Below are positions 1 to 7,635 of a stretch of 64,000 nt of DNA, piece by piece. The position numbers and the translations under genes are program-made. The notes beneath the pieces are model-generated. The model made no database searches, was not told where the DNA came from, and worked only from the letters and a program-made list of their open reading frames with translations. The stretch is from Amycolatopsis bartoniae. Lineage in GTDB: Bacteria; Actinomycetota; Actinomycetes; Mycobacteriales; Pseudonocardiaceae. Each line of letters starts with the position of its first letter. Position 1 is the stretch's first letter. The stretch is taken from contig NZ_JACHWH010000001.1 of the NCBI RefSeq assembly GCF_014191255.1, positions 930,001 to 994,000 on the forward strand, given 5' to 3'.

Positions 1-518
1 ACCGGCTCGCGCTCGCCGCGGAACCGGGCGCGGGCGGGCTGACCCTCCTGCCGTACCTGGACGGCGAGCGCACCCCGAACCTGCCCGACGCGGCCGGTTC
101 GCTGCACGGCATGCGCCGCACCAACATGACCCCGGAGAACCTCGCCCGCGCCGCCGTCGAAGGCATGTTGTGCGGCCTCGCGGCGGGCCTGGACGCGGTG
201 CAGGCCCACGGCGTCACCGCGCGCCGCGTCCTGCTCATCGGCGGTGCCGCGCAGTCGGCCGCCGTGCGTGCCGTCGCGCCGACGGTGTTCGGGCTGCCGG
301 TCGTGGTGCCCGAACCGGCCGAGCACGTCGCGCTCGGCGCCGCGCGCCAGGCCGCGTGGGCGCTCGCCGGCGGCGACGAACCGCCGGCCTGGTCCGAGAA
401 CACCCGGCTGGAGCCGGTCACCGGGGACGCCGCGACCGGCGAGGAGCTCCGCCACCGGCACCTTGACATCCGCGAGCTCGTGCATCACGTTTCACTGAAA
501 ACAGGAGAGGACACCTGA
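1..518 (+). CDS. Xylulokinase-like FGGY sugar kinase, C-terminal part (5' end outside window)
   Basis: The reading frame is already open at base 3 and runs to the TGA at 516-518, giving about 171 residues of the C-terminal domain of an FGGY-family carbohydrate kinase. The stretch [10 protein letters not shown] near the start is typical of xylulokinases, and LLIGGAAQS followed by [15 protein letters not shown] is the ATPase-fold segment these kinases share. The family phosphorylates a sugar such as D-xylulose with ATP in the cytoplasm. The stop codon overlaps the start of the next gene (TGATG), so the two are translationally coupled, which fits sugar uptake and catabolism. Substrate is inferred from family resemblance only. 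Confidence 0.8.
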   Translation, partial: RLALAAEPGAGGLTLLPYLDGERTPNLPDAAGSLHGMRRTNMTPENLARAAVEGMLCGLAAGLDAVQAHGVTARRVLLIGGAAQSAAVRAVAPTVFGLPVVVPEPAEHVALGAARQAAWALAGGDEPPAWSENTRLEPVTGDAATGEELRHRHLDIRELVHHVSLKTGEDT

Positions 519-1600
519 TGGCCACGATCACCTACGACAAGGCGTCCCGCCGCTACCCCGGCGCCGACCGCGCGGCGGTCGACGCCCTGGATCTCGAGAT
601 CGCCGACGGGGAGTTCCTCGTGCTGGTCGGGCCTTCCGGGTGCGGCAAGTCCACGAGCCTGCGCATGCTGGCCGGGCTCGAGGACGTGGACGACGGCGCC
701 GTGTGGATCGGTGACCGCGACGTCACCCAGCTGCCGCCGCGCTCGCGCGACATCGCGATGGTGTTCCAGAACTACGCGCTCTACCCGCACATGACGGTGG
801 GGCAGAACATGGGCTTCGCGCTGAAGATCGCGGGCAAGCCCAAGGACGAGATCAAGCAGCGCGTGGCCGAGGCGGCGAAGCTGCTGGACCTGGAGGACTA
901 CCTCGACCGCAAGCCCAAGGCGCTCTCGGGTGGCCAGCGGCAGCGCGTCGCGATGGGCCGCGCGATCGTGCGCGAGCCGCAGGTGTTCCTGATGGACGAG
1001 CCGCTGTCCAACCTGGACGCGAAGCTGCGTGTGTCCACCCGCACCCAGATCGCCGCGCTGCAGCGGCGGCTGGGCACCACCACCGTCTACGTCACGCACG
1101 ACCAGGTCGAGGCCATGACGATGGGCGACCGCGTCGCGGTGCTCAAGGACGGGCTACTGCAGCAGTGCGACACCCCGCGGGCCCTGTACGAGCGGCCGGC
1201 GAACGTGTTCGTGGCCGGGTTCATCGGCTCGCCCGCGATGAACCTCGCGTCGGCGCGGCTGTCCGACGCCGGTGCGTCGCTGGGCGGGATCACGGTGCCG
1301 CTGTCGCGCGAGACGATCGCCGCGGCCGGTGGCGAAGACGTCACCCTCGGCTTCCGGCCGGAGTCGCTGGAGCTGACCGACCAGGACGGTCTCGCCGTGA
1401 AGGTCGACCTGGTCGAGGAGCTGGGCTCGGACGCCTTCGTCTACGGCAAGATCGCCGCCGACGGCGCGGCCGAAGGCGCCAGCGTCGTGGCGCGTGTCGA
1501 CCCGCGCAAGACCCCGTCGATGGGCGACACCCTGCGCCTGCGCATCCGCCCGGACGAGCTGCACGTGTTCTCCACCAGCACCGGCCTGCGCCTGGACTGA
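518..1600 (+). CDS. Sugar ABC transporter ATP-binding protein, MsiK/UgpC type
   Basis: This 360-residue cytoplasmic ATPase has Walker A GPSGCGKST at 38-46, the signature LSGGQRQRVAMGRA, Walker B VFLMDEP and the D-loop SNLDA. About 120 C-terminal residues form the regulatory TOBE-like domain typical of the CUT1/UgpC/MsiK family. In Streptomyces, MsiK-type ATPases energise several sugar importers, so the permeases need not be next door and none is seen here. The ATG at 518 overlaps the upstream kinase stop by one base, and AGGAGAGG lies just before it, which fixes the start. A strong inverted repeat follows the stop. Confidence 0.92.
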   Translation: MATITYDKASRRYPGADRAAVDALDLEIADGEFLVLVGPSGCGKSTSLRMLAGLEDVDDGAVWIGDRDVTQLPPRSRDIAMVFQNYALYPHMTVGQNMGFALKIAGKPKDEIKQRVAEAAKLLDLEDYLDRKPKALSGGQRQRVAMGRAIVREPQVFLMDEPLSNLDAKLRVSTRTQIAALQRRLGTTTVYVTHDQVEAMTMGDRVAVLKDGLLQQCDTPRALYERPANVFVAGFIGSPAMNLASARLSDAGASLGGITVPLSRETIAAAGGEDVTLGFRPESLELTDQDGLAVKVDLVEELGSDAFVYGKIAADGAAEGASVVARVDPRKTPSMGDTLRLRIRPDELHVFSTSTGLRLD

Positions 1601-1610
1601 GTGTTTTCCG

Positions 1611-1643
1611 GATGGCCGGCTTCGCACCGCGAAGCCGGCCATC
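1611..1643 (+). terminator. Inverted repeat between the ABC ATPase and alr
   Basis: Perfect 14-bp arms (1611-1624 and 1630-1643) close a very short loop 11 bases after the ATPase stop codon. There is no U-run, as is common for actinobacterial terminators. It probably ends the sugar-operon transcript before alr. Confidence 0.7.
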
Positions 1644-1668
1644 GGCGTGCTGTGGGAAAATCGGCGCG

Positions 1669-2781
1669 ATGAGCCCCGAACTGTTCCGCGCCGAGATCGT
1701 GATCGACCTCGCCGCCATCCGGCACAACGTCGGCCTGCTCGCCGAGCGGGCGGCCGGTGCCGCGACGATGGCCGTGGTCAAGGCCGACGGGTACGGCCAC
1801 GGCGCCGTCCCGGTGGCGAAGGCCGCGCTCGACGCCGGTGCGACGTCGCTGGGGGCGTGCTCGCTCGCGGAGGGGCTCGCGTTGCGGGAGGCGGGGATCA
1901 CCGCGCCGGTGTTCACGTGGCTCGACGCGCCGGGCGTGGACTTCGCGCCGGGTGTCGCCGCGGACATCGATCTGTCGGCCAGTTCCACCCACGAGCTCGC
2001 CCGGATCGCCGAAGCGGCGCAGCGGGTCGGCAAGCGCGCCCGCGTGCACCTGAAGATCGACACCGGGCTTTCGCGCAGTGGGTCTCCCGCGTACGCGTGG
2101 CCCGCGCTGGTCAAGGCCGCGGCGGCCGAGCCGGACGTCGAGGTGGTGGCGGTGTGGTCGCATCTGGCGTGTGCCGACGAGCCCGGTCACCCGTCGATCG
2201 ACCAGCAGGCGCAGCGTTTCCAAGCGGCGTACGACATCGCGTGCGAAGCGGGGCTGAACCCGTTGCGGCACATAGCGAATTCCGCCGCGACGCTCACGCG
2301 CCCGGACCTGCACTTCGACCTCGTGCGCCCCGGTATCGCGGTGTACGGGCTGAATCCCGTGCCACAGCGGGAAGATCTGCGTCCGGCGATGACGTTCCGC
2401 TCGCAGGTCGTGCTCACCAAACGCATCGAGGCCGGTGAGTCCGTCTCTTATGGACAGACGTGGACGGCCGAGCGGGACACGAACCTGGCGCTGGTGCCCG
2501 CGGGGTACGCCGACGGGGTGCCGCGCACGCTGTCCGGCCGGATGGACGTGTGGCTGGCCGGGAAGCGGCGGCCGGTGGCCGGGCGGGTGTGCATGGACCA
2601 GCTGGTCGTCGACTGCGGGGACGACGAGCCGGAGGTCGGGGCCGAGGTGGTGCTGTTCGGCGCGGGCGGGCTGGGCGAGCCGACCGCGCGTGAGTGGGCG
2701 GACACGATCGGCACGATCGACTACGAGATCGTCACCGGGATGTACCGGCCGCGGGTGCGGCGGCGGTACGAGGGGGAGTGA
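1669..2781 (+). CDS. alr: Alanine racemase
   Basis: A 370-residue PLP enzyme that converts L-alanine to D-alanine for peptidoglycan. The PLP-binding lysine is in AVVKADGYGHGAV (K38), and the second catalytic residue, Tyr261, is in SYGQTW. The barrel motif LKIDTGLSRSG and the C-terminal VCMDQLVVD are also family hallmarks. Length is normal for the family. The ATG at 1669 gives the standard N-terminus (FRAEIVIDLAAIRHNV); upstream in-frame sequence is part of the ABC gene and hairpin. It is followed after one base by an alpha/beta hydrolase and then tsaE, an order common in actinobacteria. Confidence 0.95.
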   Translation: MSPELFRAEIVIDLAAIRHNVGLLAERAAGAATMAVVKADGYGHGAVPVAKAALDAGATSLGACSLAEGLALREAGITAPVFTWLDAPGVDFAPGVAADIDLSASSTHELARIAEAAQRVGKRARVHLKIDTGLSRSGSPAYAWPALVKAAAAEPDVEVVAVWSHLACADEPGHPSIDQQAQRFQAAYDIACEAGLNPLRHIANSAATLTRPDLHFDLVRPGIAVYGLNPVPQREDLRPAMTFRSQVVLTKRIEAGESVSYGQTWTAERDTNLALVPAGYADGVPRTLSGRMDVWLAGKRRPVAGRVCMDQLVVDCGDDEPEVGAEVVLFGAGGLGEPTAREWADTIGTIDYEIVTGMYRPRVRRRYEGE

Positions 2782-2782
2782 C

Positions 2783-3877
2783 ATGACGCCGTCCCGGCGC
2801 CTGCTGACGGTCGTCGGCGGTGCTGCCGCGCTCGCGACGGGAGCGGCGGCGGCCGGGATCGCGTTCGCAGCGCAGCAGCGTCGTTCGGCCGTGGAGCCCG
2901 GCGAGCGGCTGGGTGACCTGCGTGCCGACCGGACGTGCACGGTCGCCGCGGATGACGGGACGCCGCTGGCGGTGTCGGAGGTCGATCCGGAGGAGGGCAA
3001 GCCGGAGCTGACCGTCGTGGGGGTGCACGGGTTCGCGTTGTCGCAGCGCAGCTGGTACTTCCAGCGGCGGGCGCTGGCTTCGCTGGCGTTGCCGCGGGTG
3101 CGGCAGGTGTACTACGACCACCGCGGGCACGGCCTGTCCGGGGCGGCGGACGCCGGGAGCAGCACGATCGAGCAGCTGGCGCGGGATCTGGACGCGGTGC
3201 TGCGGTCGGTGGTGCCGGAGGGGCCGATCGTGCTGCTGGGGCATTCCATGGGCGGCATGGTGATCATGGAGCTGGCGCAGCAGAACCCGGAGCTGTTCGC
3301 CGAGCGGGTGTGCGGGGTGGCGTTCCTCGCGACCGCGGCGGGTGAGGTGGGTAGTCGCGGGTTGCCGCGGAGCCTGTTGTCGAAGTACAACCCGCTGACG
3401 CGCGGGGTGGGTGGGCTGGCGGGCTGGCAGCCGGGGCTGGTGGAGTTCGTGCGGGCCGCGGGAGGTCAGCTGACACGCCCCGCCGTGCGGCGCCTGTCGT
3501 TCGGTTCGCGGGATGTGCCGTCGGAGGTGGTGGACTTCCTGCTGGAGATGCTGGCCGTGACCCCGGTGCGGGGCCTGGTGAACTTCGTGGACACGCTGGG
3601 GAGTCACAACCGGTACGCCGCGCTGGCGGGCCTGAAGCACGCCCACGTACTGGTCCTGGGCGGCGACGCCGACCGGTTCACGCCGTACTCGCACGCCGAA
3701 CGGATCGCCGCGGAACTCCCGGATGCCGAGCTGGCGCGTGTCCGGGGTGCCGGGCACATGGTGCAGCTGGAGCAGCCGGAGCTGGTGAACAGCCACGTGA
3801 TCGACCTGCTGCAGAAGTGCGCGGGCGTAGAGGAGGCCCCCTCGGCCCGCCGCCTGTGGCGATGGCTGGACAAGTAG
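2783..3877 (+). CDS. Membrane-anchored alpha/beta hydrolase
   Basis: A 364-residue alpha/beta-hydrolase-fold protein. The N-terminus (SRRLLTVVGGAAALATG...) is a twin-arginine-like charged start followed by a hydrophobic stretch to about residue 30, so the protein is probably exported or anchored. The nucleophile elbow is GHSMGG (Ser155), and an acid in GGDADRF and a histidine in GAGHMVQLEQP complete the triad. The YDHRGHGLSG segment is the usual oxyanion region. The substrate cannot be read from sequence. It starts one base after alr and is likely co-transcribed with it; the alr-hydrolase-tsaE order is conserved in related genomes. Confidence 0.85.
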   Translation: MTPSRRLLTVVGGAAALATGAAAAGIAFAAQQRRSAVEPGERLGDLRADRTCTVAADDGTPLAVSEVDPEEGKPELTVVGVHGFALSQRSWYFQRRALASLALPRVRQVYYDHRGHGLSGAADAGSSTIEQLARDLDAVLRSVVPEGPIVLLGHSMGGMVIMELAQQNPELFAERVCGVAFLATAAGEVGSRGLPRSLLSKYNPLTRGVGGLAGWQPGLVEFVRAAGGQLTRPAVRRLSFGSRDVPSEVVDFLLEMLAVTPVRGLVNFVDTLGSHNRYAALAGLKHAHVLVLGGDADRFTPYSHAERIAAELPDAELARVRGAGHMVQLEQPELVNSHVIDLLQKCAGVEEAPSARRLWRWLDK

Positions 3878-4349
3878 CCCGAGGTGGGGGTGCGCGGGCG
3901 GGGGTGCGGCCGCACGGGCGGCCCCCGGAGCGGGGTCGCGGCGCGGGTTGCGCGGGCGGGCGAGCTGTCCGCGGGAGCGAGCCTGCGGGTGGGCCGTGGC
4001 GCGGGCGGGCAAGCTGCCCCGAGCGAGCCTGCGGGTGGGCCCTGGCGCGGGCGGGCCGGGTTGTGGTGGCGTGGGCGGGCGAGCTGTCCGCGGGAGCGAG
4101 CCTGCGGGTGGGCCGTGGCTTGGGCGGGCCGGGTTGTGGTGGCGCGGGTGGGCGAGCGATCCTCGGAGTGGGGTCGCGGCGCGGGTGGGGTGACGGAATC
4201 ATCGAGCTCCGGCGAAACGAGCGGTGGTCGAGCTGGTGCTGGGGGCGGGATGGCATTGTGGCCGGGCAGGGGTCACGGCGTCATGCCGGTGAAGCGGTGG
4301 GCGCGTGATGGATGGATGATCGAGCTGCCGGTGGAACGGAGGTCTCGGC
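3878..4349. repeat. Gene-free gap with degenerate GC-rich tandem repeats
   Basis: This 472-base gap holds three imperfect copies of a roughly 48-bp unit (3952-4000, 4000-4044, 4070-4118), each containing GAGCGAGCCTGCGGGTGGGC. They are joined by copies of GGGCGGGCCGGGTTGTGGTGGC. Related fragments (GGGGTCGCGGCGCGGG near 3933 and 4170) flank the array. The 3' part (4199-4349) has copies of GAGCTGCCGGYGGAAC that also occur inside the start of tsaE (4410-4425). Open frames across it are repeat artefacts; no gene is supported. Confidence 0.7.
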
Positions 4350-4844
4350 GTGAGTGAGCGGTCGGAATTCCGGCGGAGCGGAGGTGGCGGCGTGGTCGAG
4401 CAGGCGGTGGAGCTGCCGGCGGAACAGGACACGGTGGCCTACGGCGAGGAGCTGGGCCGCAAGCTGCGGGCGGGTGACCTCGTGTTGCTCGCGGGCCCGC
4501 TCGGTGCCGGGAAGACCGTGCTGACGAGGGGTATAGCGAAGGGGCTCGGCGTTTCCGGCCGGGTCAGTTCGCCGACCTTCGTGCTGGCTCGGGTGCATCC
4601 CGCGGGGGAGCGCGGCGTGCCCCTGGTGCACGTGGACGCTTACCGGCTGGGCGGAGACCTCGCGCAGCTGGACGATCTGGACCTCGACACCGACCTGGAA
4701 GCCTCGGCGGTCGTCGTCGAGTGGGGCGAGGGGTCCGCGGAGCGCCTGTCGGAGGACTACCTCGTGGTACGCCTGCAACGCCGTGACGACGACGTCCGGA
4801 TCGCCACACTCGAACCGCACGGGGGTTGGAAGGAGCGGGTGTAG
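4350..4844 (+). CDS. tsaE: tRNA t6A biosynthesis ATPase TsaE
   Basis: A 164-residue P-loop ATPase that works with TsaB and TsaD to make N6-threonylcarbamoyladenosine at A37 of ANN-decoding tRNAs. The P-loop is GPLGAGKT (49-56), followed by VSSPTF, the VDAYRL motif and VEWGE, all family signatures. Two starts are almost equally good: GTG 4350 with GGAGGT at 4338, and GTG 4392 with GGAGGT six bases upstream. The second gives 150 residues, closer to the conserved domain. The first 14 residues look like duplicated leader DNA, so the shorter form may be the true protein. Confidence 0.9.
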   Translation: MSERSEFRRSGGGGVVEQAVELPAEQDTVAYGEELGRKLRAGDLVLLAGPLGAGKTVLTRGIAKGLGVSGRVSSPTFVLARVHPAGERGVPLVHVDAYRLGGDLAQLDDLDLDTDLEASAVVVEWGEGSAERLSEDYLVVRLQRRDDDVRIATLEPHGGWKERV

Positions 4845-5103
4845 CCCGTCTCGACTGGCTGCTAGGTTGGCGTGGTGAGGGCGCGCTGAGCCGGGGCGGC
4901 GTGGGTGCGCTGAACCGTGTGGGGATGGGGCGGGCCGCGCGCTGGATGCGCTCAGCGGCGCCGTGAGAGCGACCTGCGTGCACTGAGTCGTGCGGCTGGG
5001 CGACACGGTGATGGCGGGCTGGCTGCGCTGAGCCGGAGCCTGTGGGGGTGAAGCGATCTCCCTGCCGTGCCGGGGGATGGGGTGATCGTGGGAAGGTGGG
5101 GGT
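4845..5103. other. Gene-free gap with decayed repeats
   Basis: No gene is visible. The words GCGCTGAGCCGG (about 4882 and 5025) and GCGCTGAACCG (about 4908), with weaker variants at 4950 and 4982, recur at irregular spacing. They look like a decayed tandem array. Confidence 0.5.
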
Positions 5104-6084
5104 ATGAGTCGTGCGGTGGTGGTCGAGCGGCCGGGTGAGGTGCGGGTTGTGCGCAGCGAGCCGCAGCTGCCCGGGCATGGCGAGGCGGTCGTGCGGGTGG
5201 CCTGGTCGGGGATCTGCGGGTCCGACCGCGAGGTGTTCGCCGGCACGCGCGCCGAAGGGTACGTCCGCTATCCGGTGACCCCTGGGCACGAGTGGTCGGG
5301 GACGGTCGTCGAGCTGGGGCCGGGGACCGATCAGTCCCTGCTGGGCAAACAGGTGGTGGGCGAGGGGTTCCGCAACTGCGGGCGGTGCGCCTCCTGCCGT
5401 CGGGGCGACACGAACCTCTGCGAGGCTGCCTACGACGAGACGGGCTTCACGCAGCCCGGCGCGTGGGCCGACGAGCTGCGCCTGCCCGCCCGGCTCCTCC
5501 ACGAGCTGCCCGCCGACGCCGACCTCCGCGCGGCCGCGTTGCTGGAACCCGCGGCCTGCATGGCGGCGGCCTGCCTCAAGGCGAACGTCGTGCCGGGCGA
5601 GCGCGTGGCGGTCGTCGGGGGCGGGACACTAGGGATGCTCGCCGTGCAACTGCTCGCCGCGAGCGGCCCGGCGGAACTGGTGGTCGTCGACCCGCGTACG
5701 GACCGTGCCGAGCTGGCCGGGCGCTCCGGCGCGGCGTTCGCATCGCCGGATGAGGAGCTGACCCCGTTCGACGCGGTCGTCGAGGCCGCCGGAGCACCCG
5801 GCACCGGCGCACTGGCGGTGCGCCTGACCCGACGCGGTGGCCGGACCGTCCTCACGGGCCTGGCCGGCACCGAGACGGAACCCATCGCCCCGGCGGAGCT
5901 CGTCGCGTCGGCGGTCACGGTGCACACCGTCTTCGGCGCGTCCTCAGCCGCCTGGAGCCACGCCGTCCGCGCCTTCGCGGCGGGGATCCTCGACCCGGCG
6001 CCCCTCATCACGCACGAGTTCCCCCTCGAACAGGCGGAAGCCGCGTTGTCCACCCTCGGCGGGAAGGTGCTGCTGCATCCGTAG
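5104..6084 (+). CDS. Zinc-type medium-chain alcohol dehydrogenase-like protein
   Basis: A 326-residue MDR-superfamily oxidoreductase. The N-terminal catalytic domain has GICGSDRE with a zinc-ligand Cys, GHEWSG with the family His-Glu, and a structural-zinc loop with four cysteines (NCGRCASCRRGDTNLC). The Rossmann motif VVGGGTLGMLA near residue 175 binds NAD(P)H. It resembles sorbitol/threonine-dehydrogenase-like members; the substrate is not evident. At about 326 residues it is slightly short for the family. It stands alone between the tsaE gap and a convergent operon. Confidence 0.85.
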   Translation: MSRAVVVERPGEVRVVRSEPQLPGHGEAVVRVAWSGICGSDREVFAGTRAEGYVRYPVTPGHEWSGTVVELGPGTDQSLLGKQVVGEGFRNCGRCASCRRGDTNLCEAAYDETGFTQPGAWADELRLPARLLHELPADADLRAAALLEPAACMAAACLKANVVPGERVAVVGGGTLGMLAVQLLAASGPAELVVVDPRTDRAELAGRSGAAFASPDEELTPFDAVVEAAGAPGTGALAVRLTRRGGRTVLTGLAGTETEPIAPAELVASAVTVHTVFGASSAAWSHAVRAFAAGILDPAPLITHEFPLEQAEAALSTLGGKVLLHP

Positions 6085-6085
6085 C

Positions 6086-6338
6086 GGCTGCCGCGGTCAG
6101 GCGAGGTCCTGGGCGCAGGTGGGAGTCGGGTTGTCGACTCTCGTTGGGAGGGGCGGTGTGGCGTCGGTAGTGGCTGCTGGCGTCTTGGGGGTGCAGGTGG
6201 AAGCCGTCGGGAGAGGGGTGCTGCGCCCGTGGGGGCTGCCGCGGTCAGGTTTCCTGTGCCACCTCCAGTTCGGCGAGGTCCTGGGGGCGCAGGTGGAAGT
6301 TGTCGGGAGAGGGGTGCTACGCCCGTGGACGCTGCCTG
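6086..6338. repeat. Tandem decaying copies of the neighbouring carboxyltransferase 3' end
   Basis: The sequence at 6245-6338 closely resembles the last part of the minus-strand gene that ends at 6340 (TTCCTGTGCCACCTCCAGTT here versus TTCCCTGTACCACCCCCAGT in the gene). A further partial copy lies at 6186-6244 and a fragment at 6086-6125. The block GAGAGGGGTGCTRCGCCCGTG recurs exactly 96 bases apart (6211 and 6307). No independent gene is present. Confidence 0.75.
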
Positions 6339-6339
6339 G

Positions 6340-7635
6340 TCAGACGATTCCCTGTACCACCCCCAGTTCCACGAGGTCCTGGGGACGGAGGCGGAGTTGC
6401 TCGGCCGTCGCGGGGATCTCCTCCGGTGGGCGCTTGAGGATGGCGGCGGCCGCTTCCGGTGACGTCACCGAGAAGTAGCTGTCGGGCGTCACCCACGTTC
6501 GGCCGGGTGCGGCGAACGCGAGTGCGCCGCCCGAACCGCCCTCGCCGATGACCAGTGTGGTCACCGGGACCGACGCCGCCGCGATCGCGCCGAAGACCTC
6601 CGCGATCCCCGCGCCCGCGCCCGCTCGCTCGGCTGCACCGTCGTTCGCCGCGCCGGGGGTGTCGACGAGCGTCAGCACTGGGATGCCCAGCCGGTCGGCG
6701 AGCCGGATCAGCCGGGCCGCCGTGCGGAAGCCCGAAGGAAGCGTCGCCGTGCCGCACTGTGCCGCGTAGGCGATCGTCATGCCGTTGCGAGAACCGAATC
6801 CACAGTGGACACCTGCATCCACTCCGCCGCACCGGTCGCCGCTGACGTTCTCTCGCCAGTCGAAGTACGCGTCGAGATAGGCGTCGGCCCTTGGACGTTC
6901 CGGAGCCCGCGCCGCCAGCACCGCGTCCCAGCCCGTCTGCGGCAACTCCGTCTGCCGCAAGGATGTGGGTGGTTCCGGCGCCCCGCCAGTACCTTGCGTG
7001 AGCAGCGTCAACCATCGCGCCAGTGCAACAGGCAGATCGTTCACGATCTGGTCCACGTGTCCGGACGCCAGCTGCGATTCGGCCGTGTAGGCCTGCTCGT
7101 TGCCCGGCGGCCGTACCCGCGAACCGGCGAACCCCACCTGTGCTCCGGGCAGCGCGAGCACGACATCCGCACCCGCACCGAGCGTCGCCCAGCCCCCGCC
7201 CGTCGTCGGGTCGCGGAGGACCGAGATCTGCGGGATACCCGCCGCCCGGGTGAGCGCCACCTGGCGTGCGATGCGCTGCAGCTGCGACAGCGCCGCCATG
7301 CCCTCCTGCATTCGACTACCACCGGTCGCGATCAGCGAGACCACTGGCGTGCGCAGCTCCCGCGCCCGCGTGAAGGCCGCCTCGATCCGGTCTCCGGTCC
7401 GCCGTCCCACCGAGCCGCCGAGAAACCCGAACTCGAACACGATCAGCGTCGCCTCGACGTCGCCGATCTTGCCGGAACCGCAGATCACCGACTCCCGCTC
7501 ACCGGTCCGTTCCCGCGCCCGCCGCCGGGCCGCGTCGTACCCCGGCCAGCCGATCGGACCGTCCACAACGGACTCGTCCGGAGGCGGGTCGAACTCCGTG
7601 AACCCGGAGCAGACGGACTCGATCAGCTCACGCAT
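6340..7635 (-). CDS. Acyl-CoA carboxyltransferase-like protein (fused beta/alpha halves)
   Basis: A 431-residue crotonase-fold protein with two carboxyltransferase halves in one chain. Residues about 75-200 resemble AccD/MdcD (RTPVVSLIATGGSRMQEGM, GGGWATLGAGADVVLALPGAQVGF). Residues about 265-420 resemble AccA/MdcE (GIPVLTLVDTPGA, VIGEGGSGGALAFA). The CxxC zinc ribbon of AccD is absent. Its ATG overlaps the end of the matB-like gene by eight bases, so the two are translationally coupled. With malonyl-CoA as the shared metabolite, a decarboxylating or carboxyl-transferring role on malonyl-CoA is plausible but inferred. The 3' end has been duplicated into the adjacent gap. Confidence 0.8.
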   Translation of the reverse strand: MRELIESVCSGFTEFDPPPDESVVDGPIGWPGYDAARRRARERTGERESVICGSGKIGDVEATLIVFEFGFLGGSVGRRTGDRIEAAFTRARELRTPVVSLIATGGSRMQEGMAALSQLQRIARQVALTRAAGIPQISVLRDPTTGGGWATLGAGADVVLALPGAQVGFAGSRVRPPGNEQAYTAESQLASGHVDQIVNDLPVALARWLTLLTQGTGGAPEPPTSLRQTELPQTGWDAVLAARAPERPRADAYLDAYFDWRENVSGDRCGGVDAGVHCGFGSRNGMTIAYAAQCGTATLPSGFRTAARLIRLADRLGIPVLTLVDTPGAANDGAAERAGAGAGIAEVFGAIAAASVPVTTLVIGEGGSGGALAFAAPGRTWVTPDSYFSVTSPEAAAAILKRPPEEIPATAEQLRLRPQDLVELGVVQGIV

